Part shown: one piece after another, positions 8,668 to 18,500 of the stretch
How the letters are laid out: every line of letters begins with the position of its first letter
Numbering within the stretch: the first letter of the stretch is position 1
DNA from: Palsa-343 sp963817165
GTDB lineage: Bacteria > Acidobacteriota > Terriglobia > Terriglobales > Acidobacteriaceae
Assembly: GCA_963817165.1 (NCBI GenBank)
Contig: CAWFNL010000024.1
Span: 1-64,000, forward strand
Direction of reading: 5' to 3'
DNA: 64,000 nucleotides
The notes under the pieces: model-generated
Database searches by the model: none
What the model was told of the DNA's origin: nothing
What the model saw: the letters and a program-made list of their open reading frames with translations, nothing else
Position numbers and translations under genes: made by a program

Positions 8668-9015
8668 TTGAGGGAACTGGAAGTCAGCTATCTGAAGTAT
8701 GGTCAGGTTGGTTTGGTCACGGTGCAGGGAGGTCTGGTTCTGGGGCCGCCCGTCGATTCGTTGCGCCAAACCCTCGACAATCTCACCGATCACGGGGAGA
8801 ACCAATTAGTCCTCAACCTGGGCGGCGTCGATCGCCTGGATTCGAGCGGTATTGGGCTATTGGTGAAGGTCCTGCAGACCTCCAAGGGCGCCGGCGGCAA
8901 CGTGAAGCTGACGCATTTGCCCAGGGTGGTGGTGCAAACCCTGAGCATGTGCCGGCTGCTGCCGCTTTTCGAGGTTTTCGACGAAGACCAGGACGCTATC
9001 GCATCATTCGGATAA
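8668..9015 (+). CDS. STAS-domain protein (anti-sigma factor antagonist type)
   Basis: 115 aa, essentially one STAS domain. It has the helix-alpha2 motif 'RLDSSGIGLLVKV', in which the Ser of D-S-S-G is the residue phosphorylated by anti-sigma kinases in SpoIIAA/RsbV proteins. The TTG start at 8668 is chosen because AAGGAG (8656-8661) lies 6 nt upstream; upstream in-frame codons overlap the intergenic control region. It is divergent from the GAF-HlyD operon. No RsbW-type kinase or PP2C phosphatase is encoded nearby, so its partner is elsewhere. It may link the module to partner-switching control. Confidence 0.85.
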   Translation: MRELEVSYLKYGQVGLVTVQGGLVLGPPVDSLRQTLDNLTDHGENQLVLNLGGVDRLDSSGIGLLVKVLQTSKGAGGNVKLTHLPRVVVQTLSMCRLLPLFEVFDEDQDAIASFG

Positions 9016-9293
9016 TCCCCGGCGAACTGTTGATCGCGTTCGATGAGGTGCACAGAGGAACGCGGCCAGCGTCTTCGGTTGGACCCCATTCAGATGAGCC
9101 CGCGCTTAGAGGCTCTTCAGACTATGGCTCGACGGATCCCCTCTGTCGTGGCCGCGCCCCGGTGTAGAACCTGCCGGATAGCGCCTCCATCCACTCCCTT
9201 GGATAAGGATGCACCGTCAATGCCGGGGCTAACCAGCCACGGGCACTCTTAAACCACACAGGTTGCAGCCAGAACTGGCGCACAAATGGTTCA

Positions 9294-11282
9294 TCAATAC
9301 TTCAGGCTGAAGTCCAGCAGATGCCAGTAGAGCAGGAACCATGAAAACATGACTGCGGCCACCGCAATCACCAGGTTACCCAGATGCGACACCCACCACT
9401 CGCCGCGCGCGCGCCATAGCCGCACCACGCCGTAGAGGATGACCAGTGTCCCCAGTGAGCCCAGCCAGCCGACAAGCTGCATCGCCCGCAGCGTTGGATC
9501 GAGACTTGAGGAAAGCAGCGGATCCCCTCCGGCACTGGCCAGCAGCACCAGCCAGCTCGCGAAAAATGCCAGGTCGCACAGCACCACCAGCCGAATGATG
9601 CGCCGCACCCATAGCTCCCCGCGGCTCAGCTCCAGCGGATGCTTGTAGTGCCTACGGAACCAGATGGAGAGCGGCCACCAGACCAGCGTGCCCACGCCGG
9701 CGACCGCGATGAATACCAGCAGGAAGATATTCCAGTTCTTGTTTTCCGCCAGCCCCACCTTGGTCCAGTCCATGAATGGGTAATCCATCGAAAGCACCAG
9801 CCGATTCTGGCTGTCGCGCGTAAAGCCAACCAGGTCCTGGCCGTCCTTCTCGCGATAAAGCAATGGGCCGATCTCGACAAACGTTTTGGGCACCTGGTTC
9901 ATGTTCTTGAACTCGTTGACCGAAATCGTGCCGTTTTTGCCTGGGCTCACCTTCAGATTGGTGATGAATCCGAAAAAGCTCATGATGTTGGTCACTGGCC
10001 GCCGGCTCGTAATGTAATCGCCGGCCACCAGCTGGGCATCATGCACCGCATCCGCCTGCTTCGCCTCCGCCGGAGGCGTGTATGGGAAGTAGCGATTCAG
10101 GAAGGCGTGGAACAACTCGCCCCGCGGATCGATCTCCCCGCGTCCAGAACTGTTGTAGGAAACAAAGAATCCCAGGTTCTGGTCCTGGATCAGGTGCAGG
10201 TCGCTGTGGAACCACTGGGTGTCTCCGCCATGCCCGATGATGCGGTGCCCGTTGCGCGTCTCCTCATAGAAGCCCAGCGCCATGTGCGGCAGGGGCGGGT
10301 CCACAGCGAATTGCGGTGAGTGCATGAGCGCGGTTGTGGCCGGGCTCAGGATGGTCGCCCCGTTATAGGTGCCTCCCTGCAGGTGCGCGATCATGAAGTG
10401 AGAAATGTCGTCGGCCGATGTCGCCGAACTGCCCGCTGGAGGCGCGCCAATCAGTTCGTACGGCTTCGGCGGATCCGTCCCCAGCGCGTATCCCTGCGAC
10501 ATGAGCGGCTGCAGATTCGCCGGCAGCGGCTGCACAAACGTGGTGTGCGTCATGCCCAGCGGCGCAAAAATGTTCTTCTCCACGTAATCGTCAAACGGCA
10601 TGCCCGACACCCGCTGCACGATGTATCCCGCCAGCGTTGCGCCGTAATTCGAATACGCCGGCGTCGTTCCCGGCGGATACACCCGCTCCGGCATATGCGT
10701 TATCAGATAGTTGCGGAGCGATACCACGCCCTTCGGGTCGGTGATGATCAGGTCCTTGATCGCTTCCTCAAACCCCGCCGTGTGCGTCATCAGATTCCAC
10801 ATCGTGATGGGGTGGGGGAAAGTCGCCGGAATTTTAAAGTCGAGATACTGATTGATATCCGCGTGCAGATCGATCTTGCCCGCCTGCACCTGCTGCATCA
10901 CCGCCGTCCACGTAAACAGCTTCGAAATCGATCCCGGCCGGAAGAGCGTGTCCGGCGTCACAGGAATCTTCTTGTCCACATCCGCATAGCCGTAGCCCTT
11001 CGCATAAAGCACCTGGCCGTCCTTCACCACCAGCACCACGGCGCCCGCGATGTTCTCGCGTTTGATCTGGTTCGGCACCAGCCCATCCAGAAACGGACCG
11101 AGATCCGCGGCCGTCAGCGGCGCTGCACCGTTCGCCGGCTGCGCCGGAGCCGCAGGAACCGTTTTCGCCGCCGGTGAGAGCGGGTGGCGCGTGGGAATCT
11201 GTCCCTGCACGGCCCCGAAACCCACCATCCCCATCAGCGCGGCGCACAGGCCGAGCGAAGCGACACAACCTTTGCTGGTCAA
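9294..11282 (-). CDS. Secreted serine hydrolase of the class C beta-lactamase / D-Ala-D-Ala peptidase family with membrane C-terminus
   Basis: About 662 aa from the TTG at 11282, preceded by a GGGAGA ribosome site; a longer frame exists but would start in the operator region. N-terminal signal peptide ('LGLCAALMGMVGFGAVQG'). The beta-lactamase fold shows SxxK as 'SISK', YxN as 'YSN' and HGG in place of KTG ('IIGHGGDTQWF'). After about residue 480 there is a DUF3471-like beta section, then four predicted TM helices at the C-terminus. It probably acts on D-amino-acid peptides or esters in the periplasm. A perfect copy of the TGCAAC palindrome sits 52 bp upstream of the start, shared with the divergent CPBP gene. 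Confidence 0.88.
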   Translation of the reverse strand: MTSKGCVASLGLCAALMGMVGFGAVQGQIPTRHPLSPAAKTVPAAPAQPANGAAPLTAADLGPFLDGLVPNQIKRENIAGAVVLVVKDGQVLYAKGYGYADVDKKIPVTPDTLFRPGSISKLFTWTAVMQQVQAGKIDLHADINQYLDFKIPATFPHPITMWNLMTHTAGFEEAIKDLIITDPKGVVSLRNYLITHMPERVYPPGTTPAYSNYGATLAGYIVQRVSGMPFDDYVEKNIFAPLGMTHTTFVQPLPANLQPLMSQGYALGTDPPKPYELIGAPPAGSSATSADDISHFMIAHLQGGTYNGATILSPATTALMHSPQFAVDPPLPHMALGFYEETRNGHRIIGHGGDTQWFHSDLHLIQDQNLGFFVSYNSSGRGEIDPRGELFHAFLNRYFPYTPPAEAKQADAVHDAQLVAGDYITSRRPVTNIMSFFGFITNLKVSPGKNGTISVNEFKNMNQVPKTFVEIGPLLYREKDGQDLVGFTRDSQNRLVLSMDYPFMDWTKVGLAENKNWNIFLLVFIAVAGVGTLVWWPLSIWFRRHYKHPLELSRGELWVRRIIRLVVLCDLAFFASWLVLLASAGGDPLLSSSLDPTLRAMQLVGWLGSLGTLVILYGVVRLWRARGEWWVSHLGNLVIAVAAVMFSWFLLYWHLLDFSLKY

Positions 11283-11333
11283 AGTTCGATTCTCCCTTGC
11301 TGTGGCCCAATCTGGCGGGCGCAGTTTGTGAGG

Positions 11334-11349
11334 TGCAACAGGTGTTGCA
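11334..11349. promoter_or_regulatory. Palindromic operator TGCAACA-N2-TGTTGCA, copy 1
   Basis: Perfect 7+7 bp inverted repeat with spacer GG, 52 bp upstream of the serine hydrolase start. It belongs to a set of five in the window (others at 11447, 11568, 13654 and 19034). Probable site for the RpiR regulator at 12509-13381. Confidence 0.75.
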
Positions 11350-11446
11350 GACGCTTTTTGCGATGGCGACAGTCTCCGCCCGTTTGCCCCTCGTGTCAAG
11401 CAGCAAACTCAGCCGACCGGCTCCCAATCACGCCTCCATGCCCGTT

Positions 11447-11462
11447 TGCAACGTGCGTTGAG
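11447..11462. promoter_or_regulatory. Palindromic operator, copy 2 (one arm imperfect)
   Basis: TGCAACG-TG-CGTTGAG, matching the consensus except near its right end. It lies midway in the 320-bp divergent promoter region between the serine hydrolase and CPBP genes, which holds no gene of its own. Confidence 0.6.
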
Positions 11463-11567
11463 AATATCATTGTGAGAGGGCGCTGCCGCTTCATTGCGGG
11501 CAGGATGCAATTCTTCATAGCCCGCTCGGGACCACCCGACCCGCCCTCCGCTTTCAAAAAAAGATGC

Positions 11568-11583
11568 TGCAACATGTGTTGCG
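11568..11583. promoter_or_regulatory. Palindromic operator, copy 3
   Basis: TGCAACA-TG-TGTTGCG, ending 19 bp before the ATG at 11603 of the CPBP gene. Its position argues that 11603, not the ATG at 11564, is the real start. Confidence 0.7.
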
Positions 11584-11602
11584 CCGGGATAAGCTGACTG
11601 GC

Positions 11603-12475
11603 ATGCCCGGCAAACCGCGCCCCATTCTCACCTACATCGTGCTGGTCGCGCTGCTCAGCGCCATCCCCTATTCGTTCATCGTGCACGCCCACCACCTTGG
11701 CCTGGGCGGCCTCATCACCGGCGTTCTCATGTGGATGCCCGCTACCGCCGCGGTCCTCACCTGTCTCTGGCTCCGCATCGACCTCGCCACCCTCGGCTGG
11801 AACTGGCGTCCCACGCGCTATGAAGTCCTCGCCTACGTCTTGCCGCTGCTCTACGCAACGCCGGTCTATCTGGCCTGCTGGGTCTTCATCCCCGGCTCCT
11901 TGAACTGGAGCGCCTTCGCCAAAGCCGGGGCCGCCTCCTACGGAATCCCGGGCTCGCCCGTCGGCGGCGGCTGCGTCGCGATCGCTGTCTTCGCTACGTT
12001 CGGCGTGGTGCGCAGCCTCTCCTCCGCACTCGGTGAAGAAATCGGCTGGCGCGGATTTCTGCTGCCACGGCTCACCGGCCGCTTCGGCTTCAACATTGGC
12101 TGCCTGATCAGCGGCTGCATCTGGGCCGTCTGGCATTACCCCGCCCTGCTGCTCGCGGACTACAACTCCGGCACCCCCAAGCCCTACGCGCTCACGTGCT
12201 TCACTCTCATGGTCATCGCCATGGCCTTCATGATGGGTTGGCTGCGTCTCAAATCACAGAGTCTGTGGCCCTGCGCCCTGCTGCACGCCAGCCACAATCT
12301 CTTTGTCCAGGCTATTTTCGATCAACTCACTAAACCGGCGGGCAAGGCCCTCTATGTCACCACTGAATTCGGATTCGGCCTCGTCCTCACCATCGCCGTT
12401 GCCGCAATCGTTCTCGTGGTCCGGGATCCGGTGCGCGCAGCGGCGGACCAACCCACCCAGCTGGCAGGCGCTTGA
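11603..12475 (+). CDS. CPBP-family (Abi/Rce1-like) intramembrane metalloprotease
   Basis: About 290 aa with seven or eight predicted TM helices. CPBP motifs: 'GEEIGWRGFLLPRL' (EExxxR, motif 1), 'IWAVWHYPALL' (motif 2, FxxxH-like) and 'LLHASHNLF' (motif 3, HxxxN). Family members are metal-dependent membrane proteases or immunity-like proteins. The start at 11603 is preferred over 11564 because the first 13 codons of the longer form overlap an operator. It is divergent from the serine hydrolase and shares its control region, so the two are probably co-regulated. The substrate is unknown. Confidence 0.88.
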   Translation: MPGKPRPILTYIVLVALLSAIPYSFIVHAHHLGLGGLITGVLMWMPATAAVLTCLWLRIDLATLGWNWRPTRYEVLAYVLPLLYATPVYLACWVFIPGSLNWSAFAKAGAASYGIPGSPVGGGCVAIAVFATFGVVRSLSSALGEEIGWRGFLLPRLTGRFGFNIGCLISGCIWAVWHYPALLLADYNSGTPKPYALTCFTLMVIAMAFMMGWLRLKSQSLWPCALLHASHNLFVQAIFDQLTKPAGKALYVTTEFGFGLVLTIAVAAIVLVVRDPVRAAADQPTQLAGA

Positions 12476-12508
12476 TGTGACGTCCGAACCGGCAACCGCC
12501 AGCGCTCC

Positions 12509-13381
12509 TTACTCCGTCCCAAACCACCGCGAGCCGCTTCGCTGCTCCTGCGCCGCCTCGCGTAGAAACGTCAGGCTCGCCTCGCGGTTGTAGTTCGCGC
12601 ACGCCACCAGCATCATATTCACCAGCGCCGTTGGCCCGACGTACGAATCGATGAACGACTGGCTGTCCACCGGCGCCACAAAATATTCATCGGCGAAGCG
12701 CGCTACCGGCGAAACGTGTGTCCCGGTGATTCCGATGGTGTACGCGCCGTTCTTCCGCGCGCGCTGCATCCCCTCCACCGTCTGCCGCAGGCCCTTGCGA
12801 AAACTGATCGCTATCACAACGTCGCCCTTGCCCATGGCACGCGCCACGTGCAGGCTCCGTCCCGCGGTCGTCGCCACCAGCACGGGGATGCCGACGATCG
12901 ACAGATGATCGCCGAAGTACTGCGCCAAATTGCGCGCCAGATCGCCGGCGATCAGCAGAATGCGCTTCGCTGAATGCATGCGCTTCGCAAACGCGGCGAG
13001 CCGGTCCGCATCCAGGGTTGCTCGCACCGCGTTCAGGTTACGCACGTCCTGCTGCATGGTAGCGTCCAGATAATCCGGGATACCCGGCTTCGCATTCTGC
13101 TCCATCCCTTCAAGAGAGGTCGCGTTGGCGATGGAAAGATCGTGCAGATAATTCTGGAAGGCCCGATAGCTCGCGAATCCCATGCGCTGGACCACGCGCA
13201 CCATCGTCGCCGGGTCGGTATTGAGCCGCGCCGCGGCGGCCCGCACGCTCAGCAGGACAAACGCGCGCGGGTTCTCGATCACCGGCCGGATCAATTCCCG
13301 ACGCCGCGGCGTCAGCTCCGTCATCCCGAAGTTGCCGGGAAGCAGCGCATCTTCTTTCTTCTTACTGGTCTTCTGAGGCAT
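12509..13381 (-). CDS. MurR/RpiR-family transcriptional regulator with SIS domain
   Basis: 290 aa. Residues about 20-100 form an RpiR-type helix-turn-helix ('LTPRRRELIRPVIENPRAF...AARLNTDPATMVRVVQRMGF'). Residues about 125-255 form a sugar isomerase (SIS) domain ('AKRILLIAGDLARNLAQYFGDHLSIVGIPVL...GDVVIAISFRKGLRQTVEGMQRARKNGA'). Members of this family sense phosphorylated sugars or amino sugars (MurR: MurNAc-6-P). It sits in the middle of the genes whose promoters carry the TGCAAC palindromes, so it is the natural candidate for the protein that binds them. No such palindrome lies within the 270 bp directly before its own start. Confidence 0.92.
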   Translation of the reverse strand: MPQKTSKKKEDALLPGNFGMTELTPRRRELIRPVIENPRAFVLLSVRAAAARLNTDPATMVRVVQRMGFASYRAFQNYLHDLSIANATSLEGMEQNAKPGIPDYLDATMQQDVRNLNAVRATLDADRLAAFAKRMHSAKRILLIAGDLARNLAQYFGDHLSIVGIPVLVATTAGRSLHVARAMGKGDVVIAISFRKGLRQTVEGMQRARKNGAYTIGITGTHVSPVARFADEYFVAPVDSQSFIDSYVGPTALVNMMLVACANYNREASLTFLREAAQEQRSGSRWFGTE

Positions 13382-13653
13382 ACTGACGCAGCATCCAGCA
13401 AACGCACGGCACTGTCAACCATAATTCTCCGGCCCCGCGCGGATCTCCTGACTGGCAGATGCCAACATTCGTTGCGCTCATGAAAACCACCAGTCATCCC
13501 CGCCGTCTCCCTTCTGTGTGCCGATCCCCGGTTGGCGATAACCCTCTCTAAATATGCCGATTGCCGTCTAATCCTCCAGGCTATGATATTCGTGACTGAG
13601 CGCGCTCCCATTTGGACGCAGTTTGACCCGGCAGAAGGATTGCTGTCCCGCTC

Positions 13654-13669
13654 TGCAACGTGCGTTGCA
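13654..13669. promoter_or_regulatory. Palindromic operator TGCAACG-N2-CGTTGCA, copy 4
   Basis: Perfect 7+7 bp inverted repeat, 48 bp before the GNAT start at 13718. It is the only notable feature I see in the 336-bp RpiR-GNAT divergent intergenic region (13382-13717). Confidence 0.75.
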
Positions 13670-13717
13670 CCGCCTGAAACCGACTCCGGACGCGCGGGCC
13701 GCGCAAACTGACGACCC

Positions 13718-14422
13718 ATGACCTCTTCCGGCTTTTCAATTCGGCAAGTCACCCGCCACAACGAACTCGATGCCTGCGTTGCTCTAGAGCGCTCCATCTG
13801 GGGTGCGGACGCCGAGGTCGACGAACGCGCCAGCCTGGTGGTCGCCAGCCGCTTTACCGGCCACGTGCTGGGCGCCTTTGACGGCGACACCCTGATCGGC
13901 ATGGCGCTGTCCTTCTATATGGCGAGCGGCGATCGGATGCACTCGCATCGCGTCGGCGTTCTGCCCGGATACCAGAACCGCGGTGTCGGCCTCCGCCTCA
14001 AGCTCGCGCAGCGCGACGCCGCTCTCGCTCAGAGGGTGCGCATCATCGAGTGGACCTTCGATCCTCTGCAGGCGCGCAATGCCCACTTCAATCTGGTGCG
14101 CCTGGGAGCGGTCGCCCGCACTTACCTCCCCAATCTGTACGGCCTTAGCGCCAGCCCGCTCCACGCCGGCCTGCCCACCGATCGCTTGCTCGTCGAGTGG
14201 GATCTTGCCGGCCCACGCGTCATCGCTGCGTTGCAGAATCGCCCCCCCGCGCGCCATCCCGAGACCGTTCGTATTGAACTGCCGCCACGCGCGTTCCGCG
14301 GGGATCTCGCCCTGCAGGCACAGCTCCGCCAGCACTTGCAGGAGCGCCTCGCGCAGGGCTACGCCATCACCGGCTTCGCCACCGAGGCCGATCGCGACTT
14401 TTACCTTCTGGAGATCCTGTGA
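13718..14422 (+). CDS. GNAT-family N-acyltransferase, putative amino-acid N-succinyl/acetyltransferase
   Basis: 234 aa. The N-terminal GNAT fold includes a motif-A-like segment ('SHRVGVLPGYQNRGVGLRLKLAQRDAAL', with the Q/RxxGxG/A acyl-CoA loop as QNRGVG). The C-terminal about 80 residues form an extension seen in GNATs encoded beside NSAR/OSBS enzymes. Its GTG/TGA junction overlaps the next gene by 4 bp (14419-14422), so the two proteins are coupled. By analogy with the Geobacillus pathway, in which an N-succinyltransferase acylates D-amino acids and NSAR racemises them, it may supply N-succinyl-amino acids to its neighbour. The acyl donor cannot be read from the sequence. Confidence 0.82.
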   Translation: MTSSGFSIRQVTRHNELDACVALERSIWGADAEVDERASLVVASRFTGHVLGAFDGDTLIGMALSFYMASGDRMHSHRVGVLPGYQNRGVGLRLKLAQRDAALAQRVRIIEWTFDPLQARNAHFNLVRLGAVARTYLPNLYGLSASPLHAGLPTDRLLVEWDLAGPRVIAALQNRPPARHPETVRIELPPRAFRGDLALQAQLRQHLQERLAQGYAITGFATEADRDFYLLEIL

Positions 14423-15540
14423 AACTCGAAGCCATCCACGCCCGCGAAATCGCTATGCGCCTCATCGCGCCCTTCGAAACCAGCTTTGGTGTCACGCACG
14501 ATCGCCGCATCCTCCTCATCGAGCTGGTCACCAGCGATGGCTCCGGCTGGGGCGAAGTCACTGCGCCCGAAGCGCCCTTCTACAACTCCGAAACCGTGGA
14601 CACGGCGTGGATCGTGCTGCGCAAATTTCTCGCGCCTCTCGTGCTCGGCCAGGAGATGGCCGACCCCACAGCTCTCGCCGGCCTCATGGCCCCGGTCCGC
14701 GGCCACGAAATGGCGAAGGGCGCCCTCGAATGCGCCGCGTGGCACGCCGCCTCTGTGCAGGCTGGCGTCCCTCTCGCGCAACTGCTCGGCGGTACGCTCC
14801 CCGCCATCGAGTGCGGCGTCTCTCTCGGCATCCATCGCGACGTGCCGGCGTTACTCGACCGCATCGAGCGCGAACTGAGAGCGGGCTATCGCCGCATCAA
14901 GCTCAAGATCAAGCCCGGCGCCGACGTCAGGGTGGCAGCTGCGGTCCGCGAACGCTTTCCCTCCATCCATCTCACCGTCGACGCCAACTCCGCCTACACC
15001 CTCGACGATCTCCCGCTGCTCCAGCGCCTTGATGAATTCTCCCTCGACTACATCGAGCAGCCCCTCGCCTGGAACGAAATCTACCAGCACGCCGCGCTGC
15101 AGAAACAGCTCAGGACCGCGCTCTGTCTCGACGAATGCATCCACAGCCTGCGCGACACGGAGGCCGCGCTCGCGCTGGGCGCCTGCCGCGTTATCAACAT
15201 CAAGCTGGGGCGCGTTTCCGGCCATAGCGAGGCGCGCCGCATCCAGCAGCACTGCCGCGAACGCAATGTCCCCGTCTGGTGCGGCGGCATGCTGGAGTCC
15301 GGCATCGGCCGCGCCCATAACATCGCCATGTCCGCGCTGCCTGGATTCGCTCTGCCCGGCGACGTTTCCGCCAGCCAGCGCTACTGGGCACGCGACATCG
15401 TCACGCCGGAAGTCACTGTGAATCCCGACGGCACCATCACCGTGCCCACTACGCCAGGCCTGGGATTCGACATCGACCGCGATTACGTCAGCCACCTGAC
15501 CGTCCGCTCCGAGTCGTGGACGGCCCGCTCCGGCGGCTAG
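14419..15540 (+). CDS. Enolase-superfamily N-succinylamino acid racemase / o-succinylbenzoate synthase-like enzyme
   Basis: 373 aa, muconate-lactonising subgroup. Catalytic features: KxK acid/base in 'IKLKIKPG'; metal ligands Asp in 'TVDANSAY', Glu in 'YIEQPLAW' and Asp in 'LCLDECIH'; second-face Lys in 'INIKLGRVSG'; and the NSAR/OSBS signature 'GGMLESGIGRAHN'. Both activities use the same residues, so sequence alone cannot separate MenC from NSAR. No other men gene is near, while a GNAT is translationally coupled upstream, which favours racemisation of N-acylated amino acids. The stop codon shares the palindrome CTAG with the convergent TonB receptor stop. Confidence 0.88.
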   Translation: MKLEAIHAREIAMRLIAPFETSFGVTHDRRILLIELVTSDGSGWGEVTAPEAPFYNSETVDTAWIVLRKFLAPLVLGQEMADPTALAGLMAPVRGHEMAKGALECAAWHAASVQAGVPLAQLLGGTLPAIECGVSLGIHRDVPALLDRIERELRAGYRRIKLKIKPGADVRVAAAVRERFPSIHLTVDANSAYTLDDLPLLQRLDEFSLDYIEQPLAWNEIYQHAALQKQLRTALCLDECIHSLRDTEAALALGACRVINIKLGRVSGHSEARRIQQHCRERNVPVWCGGMLESGIGRAHNIAMSALPGFALPGDVSASQRYWARDIVTPEVTVNPDGTITVPTTPGLGFDIDRDYVSHLTVRSESWTARSGG

Positions 15541-18500
15541 AATCCCAGCTTGAACGCCAGTTGCAGAATCCGTGGCGCCACCGCGGTGGTATTGATCACG
15601 CCAAAGTTCGGCGCATCCGCATACAACACAGGATCGGAGAACTGCGGCGTGTTGAGCGCGTTGAACGCCTCCGCGCGAAACTCCACATTCCCCGTTTCAT
15701 GATGCAGCGACACCGGGAACGTCTTGATCAGCGCCAGGTCAGCATTGTTCTGTGCCGGTCCGCGCGTAATTCCCGGCCGCGTATTACCGAAGCCCGTGGC
15801 CAGCCCGTCGGCCCCAATGACCGGATACGGCGCAAAGCAGGTCGCTTCGAAGTAGTCGTTGAGCTTGTGCGTCACTGATCCCGGCGTTCGCACCTGCGCG
15901 TTCGTGCAGCCCTGCACCTCGGCAAAATCCTGCTCTTGTCCGTTGATGCCGTACGCGTTGAAGGCGTTCGTGCTGCTTGCATAGAGGAAATGCCCCTCCT
16001 GCAGCGTCACCACACCGGTCGCGTGCCATCCGCCCAGCGTTTCTCCCGCCAGCGACGTCGCGCGGAACGGCGTCGGAATCGCATACACAAAATTGGCTAT
16101 CAGGCGCTGCGGCCGGTTGAACAAATCCGGTCCGTAATCCGAGTCCGGCTTCTTCTGGTTTCCCAGCAGAATTCCACCGTTGGGTCCGGTCGACGCGGTG
16201 ACCGCATCGGATAAATACCGCGACCACGTATACGCGATCTGATACTGCGACCCGTCGTGGAACCGCTGGGTGAAGTTCGCCAGCAGCGCGTTGTACCGCG
16301 AGTAGCCGGTCGAATCGATCTGGCCGAACGCCGAAGTCGACAGCCCTTCAACCGGCACGCGCAACGGGACATTCGTCACTGTGTTATTGGTTTGGCCGCG
16401 AATCGGACTCGACGGAGTCGCCAGCGCTGCCTGATTCGGCTCGACATCCAGAATTAGATTCTGCCCGCGGGTGCCCAGATAACCCACTTCCAGCACCGAC
16501 TCACTGCTCAACTTCACCTGCGCGGTCAGGTCGTAGTGCTGCACCACGGCCGGGCGGAAGTTTTGCGCAAACGTCGTTAGCCCCAGCGAGCTCGACGGAG
16601 AATATGGAACAAACTGCGGAAATGTGCCGGACAGCGGCGCAATCGGATTGGCGAAATCCGCCCCACCGTTTGCGGCGCCCACAGTTTCCCGAATCTCGCC
16701 GAATGGCGGATTCGTCAGCAGTTGCAGATTTGGCTGCCCGCTCGGCGTGGTGTGATACACGCCGAATCCCCCCCGCACCACCAGCCGCTCGGGGTTCGGC
16801 GAAGACCACGCAAACCCCAGCCGCGGATTCAGCGTGTTCTGCCCCTGCCCCGCAATCCCCAGTTTGGACGGCGACCGCGTCACGCCCGTCGGCAGGGTTC
16901 CCTTGAAATTCGAGGCCACCACAAATCCGTCCAGCGAGCCCGTCGCCGGGGGATTTGGATCCGCCAGGCCTATATCGAAATTCCCCGTCCGCCCCAGCGC
17001 ATCGCTGATGCCGCCCACCCGCTCAAACCGGAATCCCAGGTTGAAGGTGAGGTTGGGCGTCGCCTTCCAGTCGTCCTGCGCGTAGCCGTCCACATCCAGC
17101 TGGCGGAACTCCCGCCCCAGCAGTCCCGGCACATCGACTGATCCGTAGATATTGCTGAAGGGCGTTCCGTTCTCCGCCGCGCTCTCGCCGAGCAGCAGAT
17201 CGGGATACGTCCCGAAGATGAGGCCACCGAGATAACGGAAGCTGGCCAGATTGTCCTGGGCGCGCGTAACTCCGCCGCCGAAGCGCAGCGCATGCCCGCC
17301 CCGCGTCCACGAGACCGTGTCCTGATACACATACGTGTTCTGCGCCAGGAGAATGTCCTGCCCGTTGCCGCCCAGCGTCGGACCGCCCAGCACCTCGATC
17401 TCCGGCAGCGTGTTGTCGAACGAAGGCACCGCCGCGCCGATGTCCGAGTAGGCGAACGCGTCGCGCTGGTCGGTGTACGCCCACACCCGGTGGAACCCAA
17501 ACTCCGCCTGGTTCAGGAGGTTCGGCCGGAAGATGTGATTGTTGATCAGCGAGACGTTGCGGAAGTGATTCGGCGCTTCCTGCGGGAAACCGGGCGATGT
17601 CGCGCCCCCGAGGTTCGTATAGGGGAAGGACTGCAGCTGCTCGCTGTTCGCGAAGAAGAACCGCGCCTGCCACTGGTTCGACACCGACTGATTCCAGTCG
17701 CCGTTCGTCATGAACTGATCTTCGTTGAAGACGCACGGACTGCTCAGCGATGTAACGCCCTCGCCGGCGAATGGCAGCGATGGATCCACCACCTGTGGTG
17801 TCGGAATCACATATTGGCCGTTGGGCAACTTCAGATTGAAGAGCGCCAGCGCCTGCGGGCTGATGTTCGATCCATCCGGCGCCACCGTCGCGCCGCCCGG
17901 CAGTCCAAGCTCCTGCGTGAACGTCGGCTGTCCGGCAAACAGCGCCCCCAGCGCGGCAGCCGAGCGGTCGTTGGTGAGCGGCGGGGTGTTGAACGTCGTC
18001 GAGCAGTTCGTATCCACGCCGTTCTCCTGCCGGGTCGACTGATACGAGACGAAGAAGAACGCCTTATCCCGCTTGATGGGGCCGCCCAGCGTGAATCCCG
18101 GCTGGTTCTGGCGCAGCACCGGACGCGGCTGTCCCTCCTGCTTCTGAAAATACCCGTTGGCGTTCATGTCCTCGTTGCGGAAAAACTCCCAAATCGATCC
18201 ATGAAAGTTGTTGCCGCCCGTCTTCGTCACCACGTTCACGTTCGCGCCCGCATCCCGCCCATACGAGGCGTCGTACTGGCTGGTCTGTACGCGGAATTCC
18301 TGGATGGTGTCGGGATTCGGCACCGCCACCCCACCGCTGAAGTTGCCGCTGCCCTGCAAATCGTCGATGTCCACGCCATCCATCTGGAAATTGTTGTCTC
18401 CGGACGTGGTTCCCGCCGCCACCACCGCATCCAGGCCTTCGCTTTGGCCGCCCCTTCCCAGCTCTCCCGCATTCGTCACGTCCGCCGCAACCCCCGGCGA

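Noticed and set aside
14419..15540. Menaquinone MenC (o-succinylbenzoate synthase)
   Set aside because: Cannot be excluded from residues alone, but no men genes are near and the GNAT coupling fits NSAR better, so no menC symbol is given.
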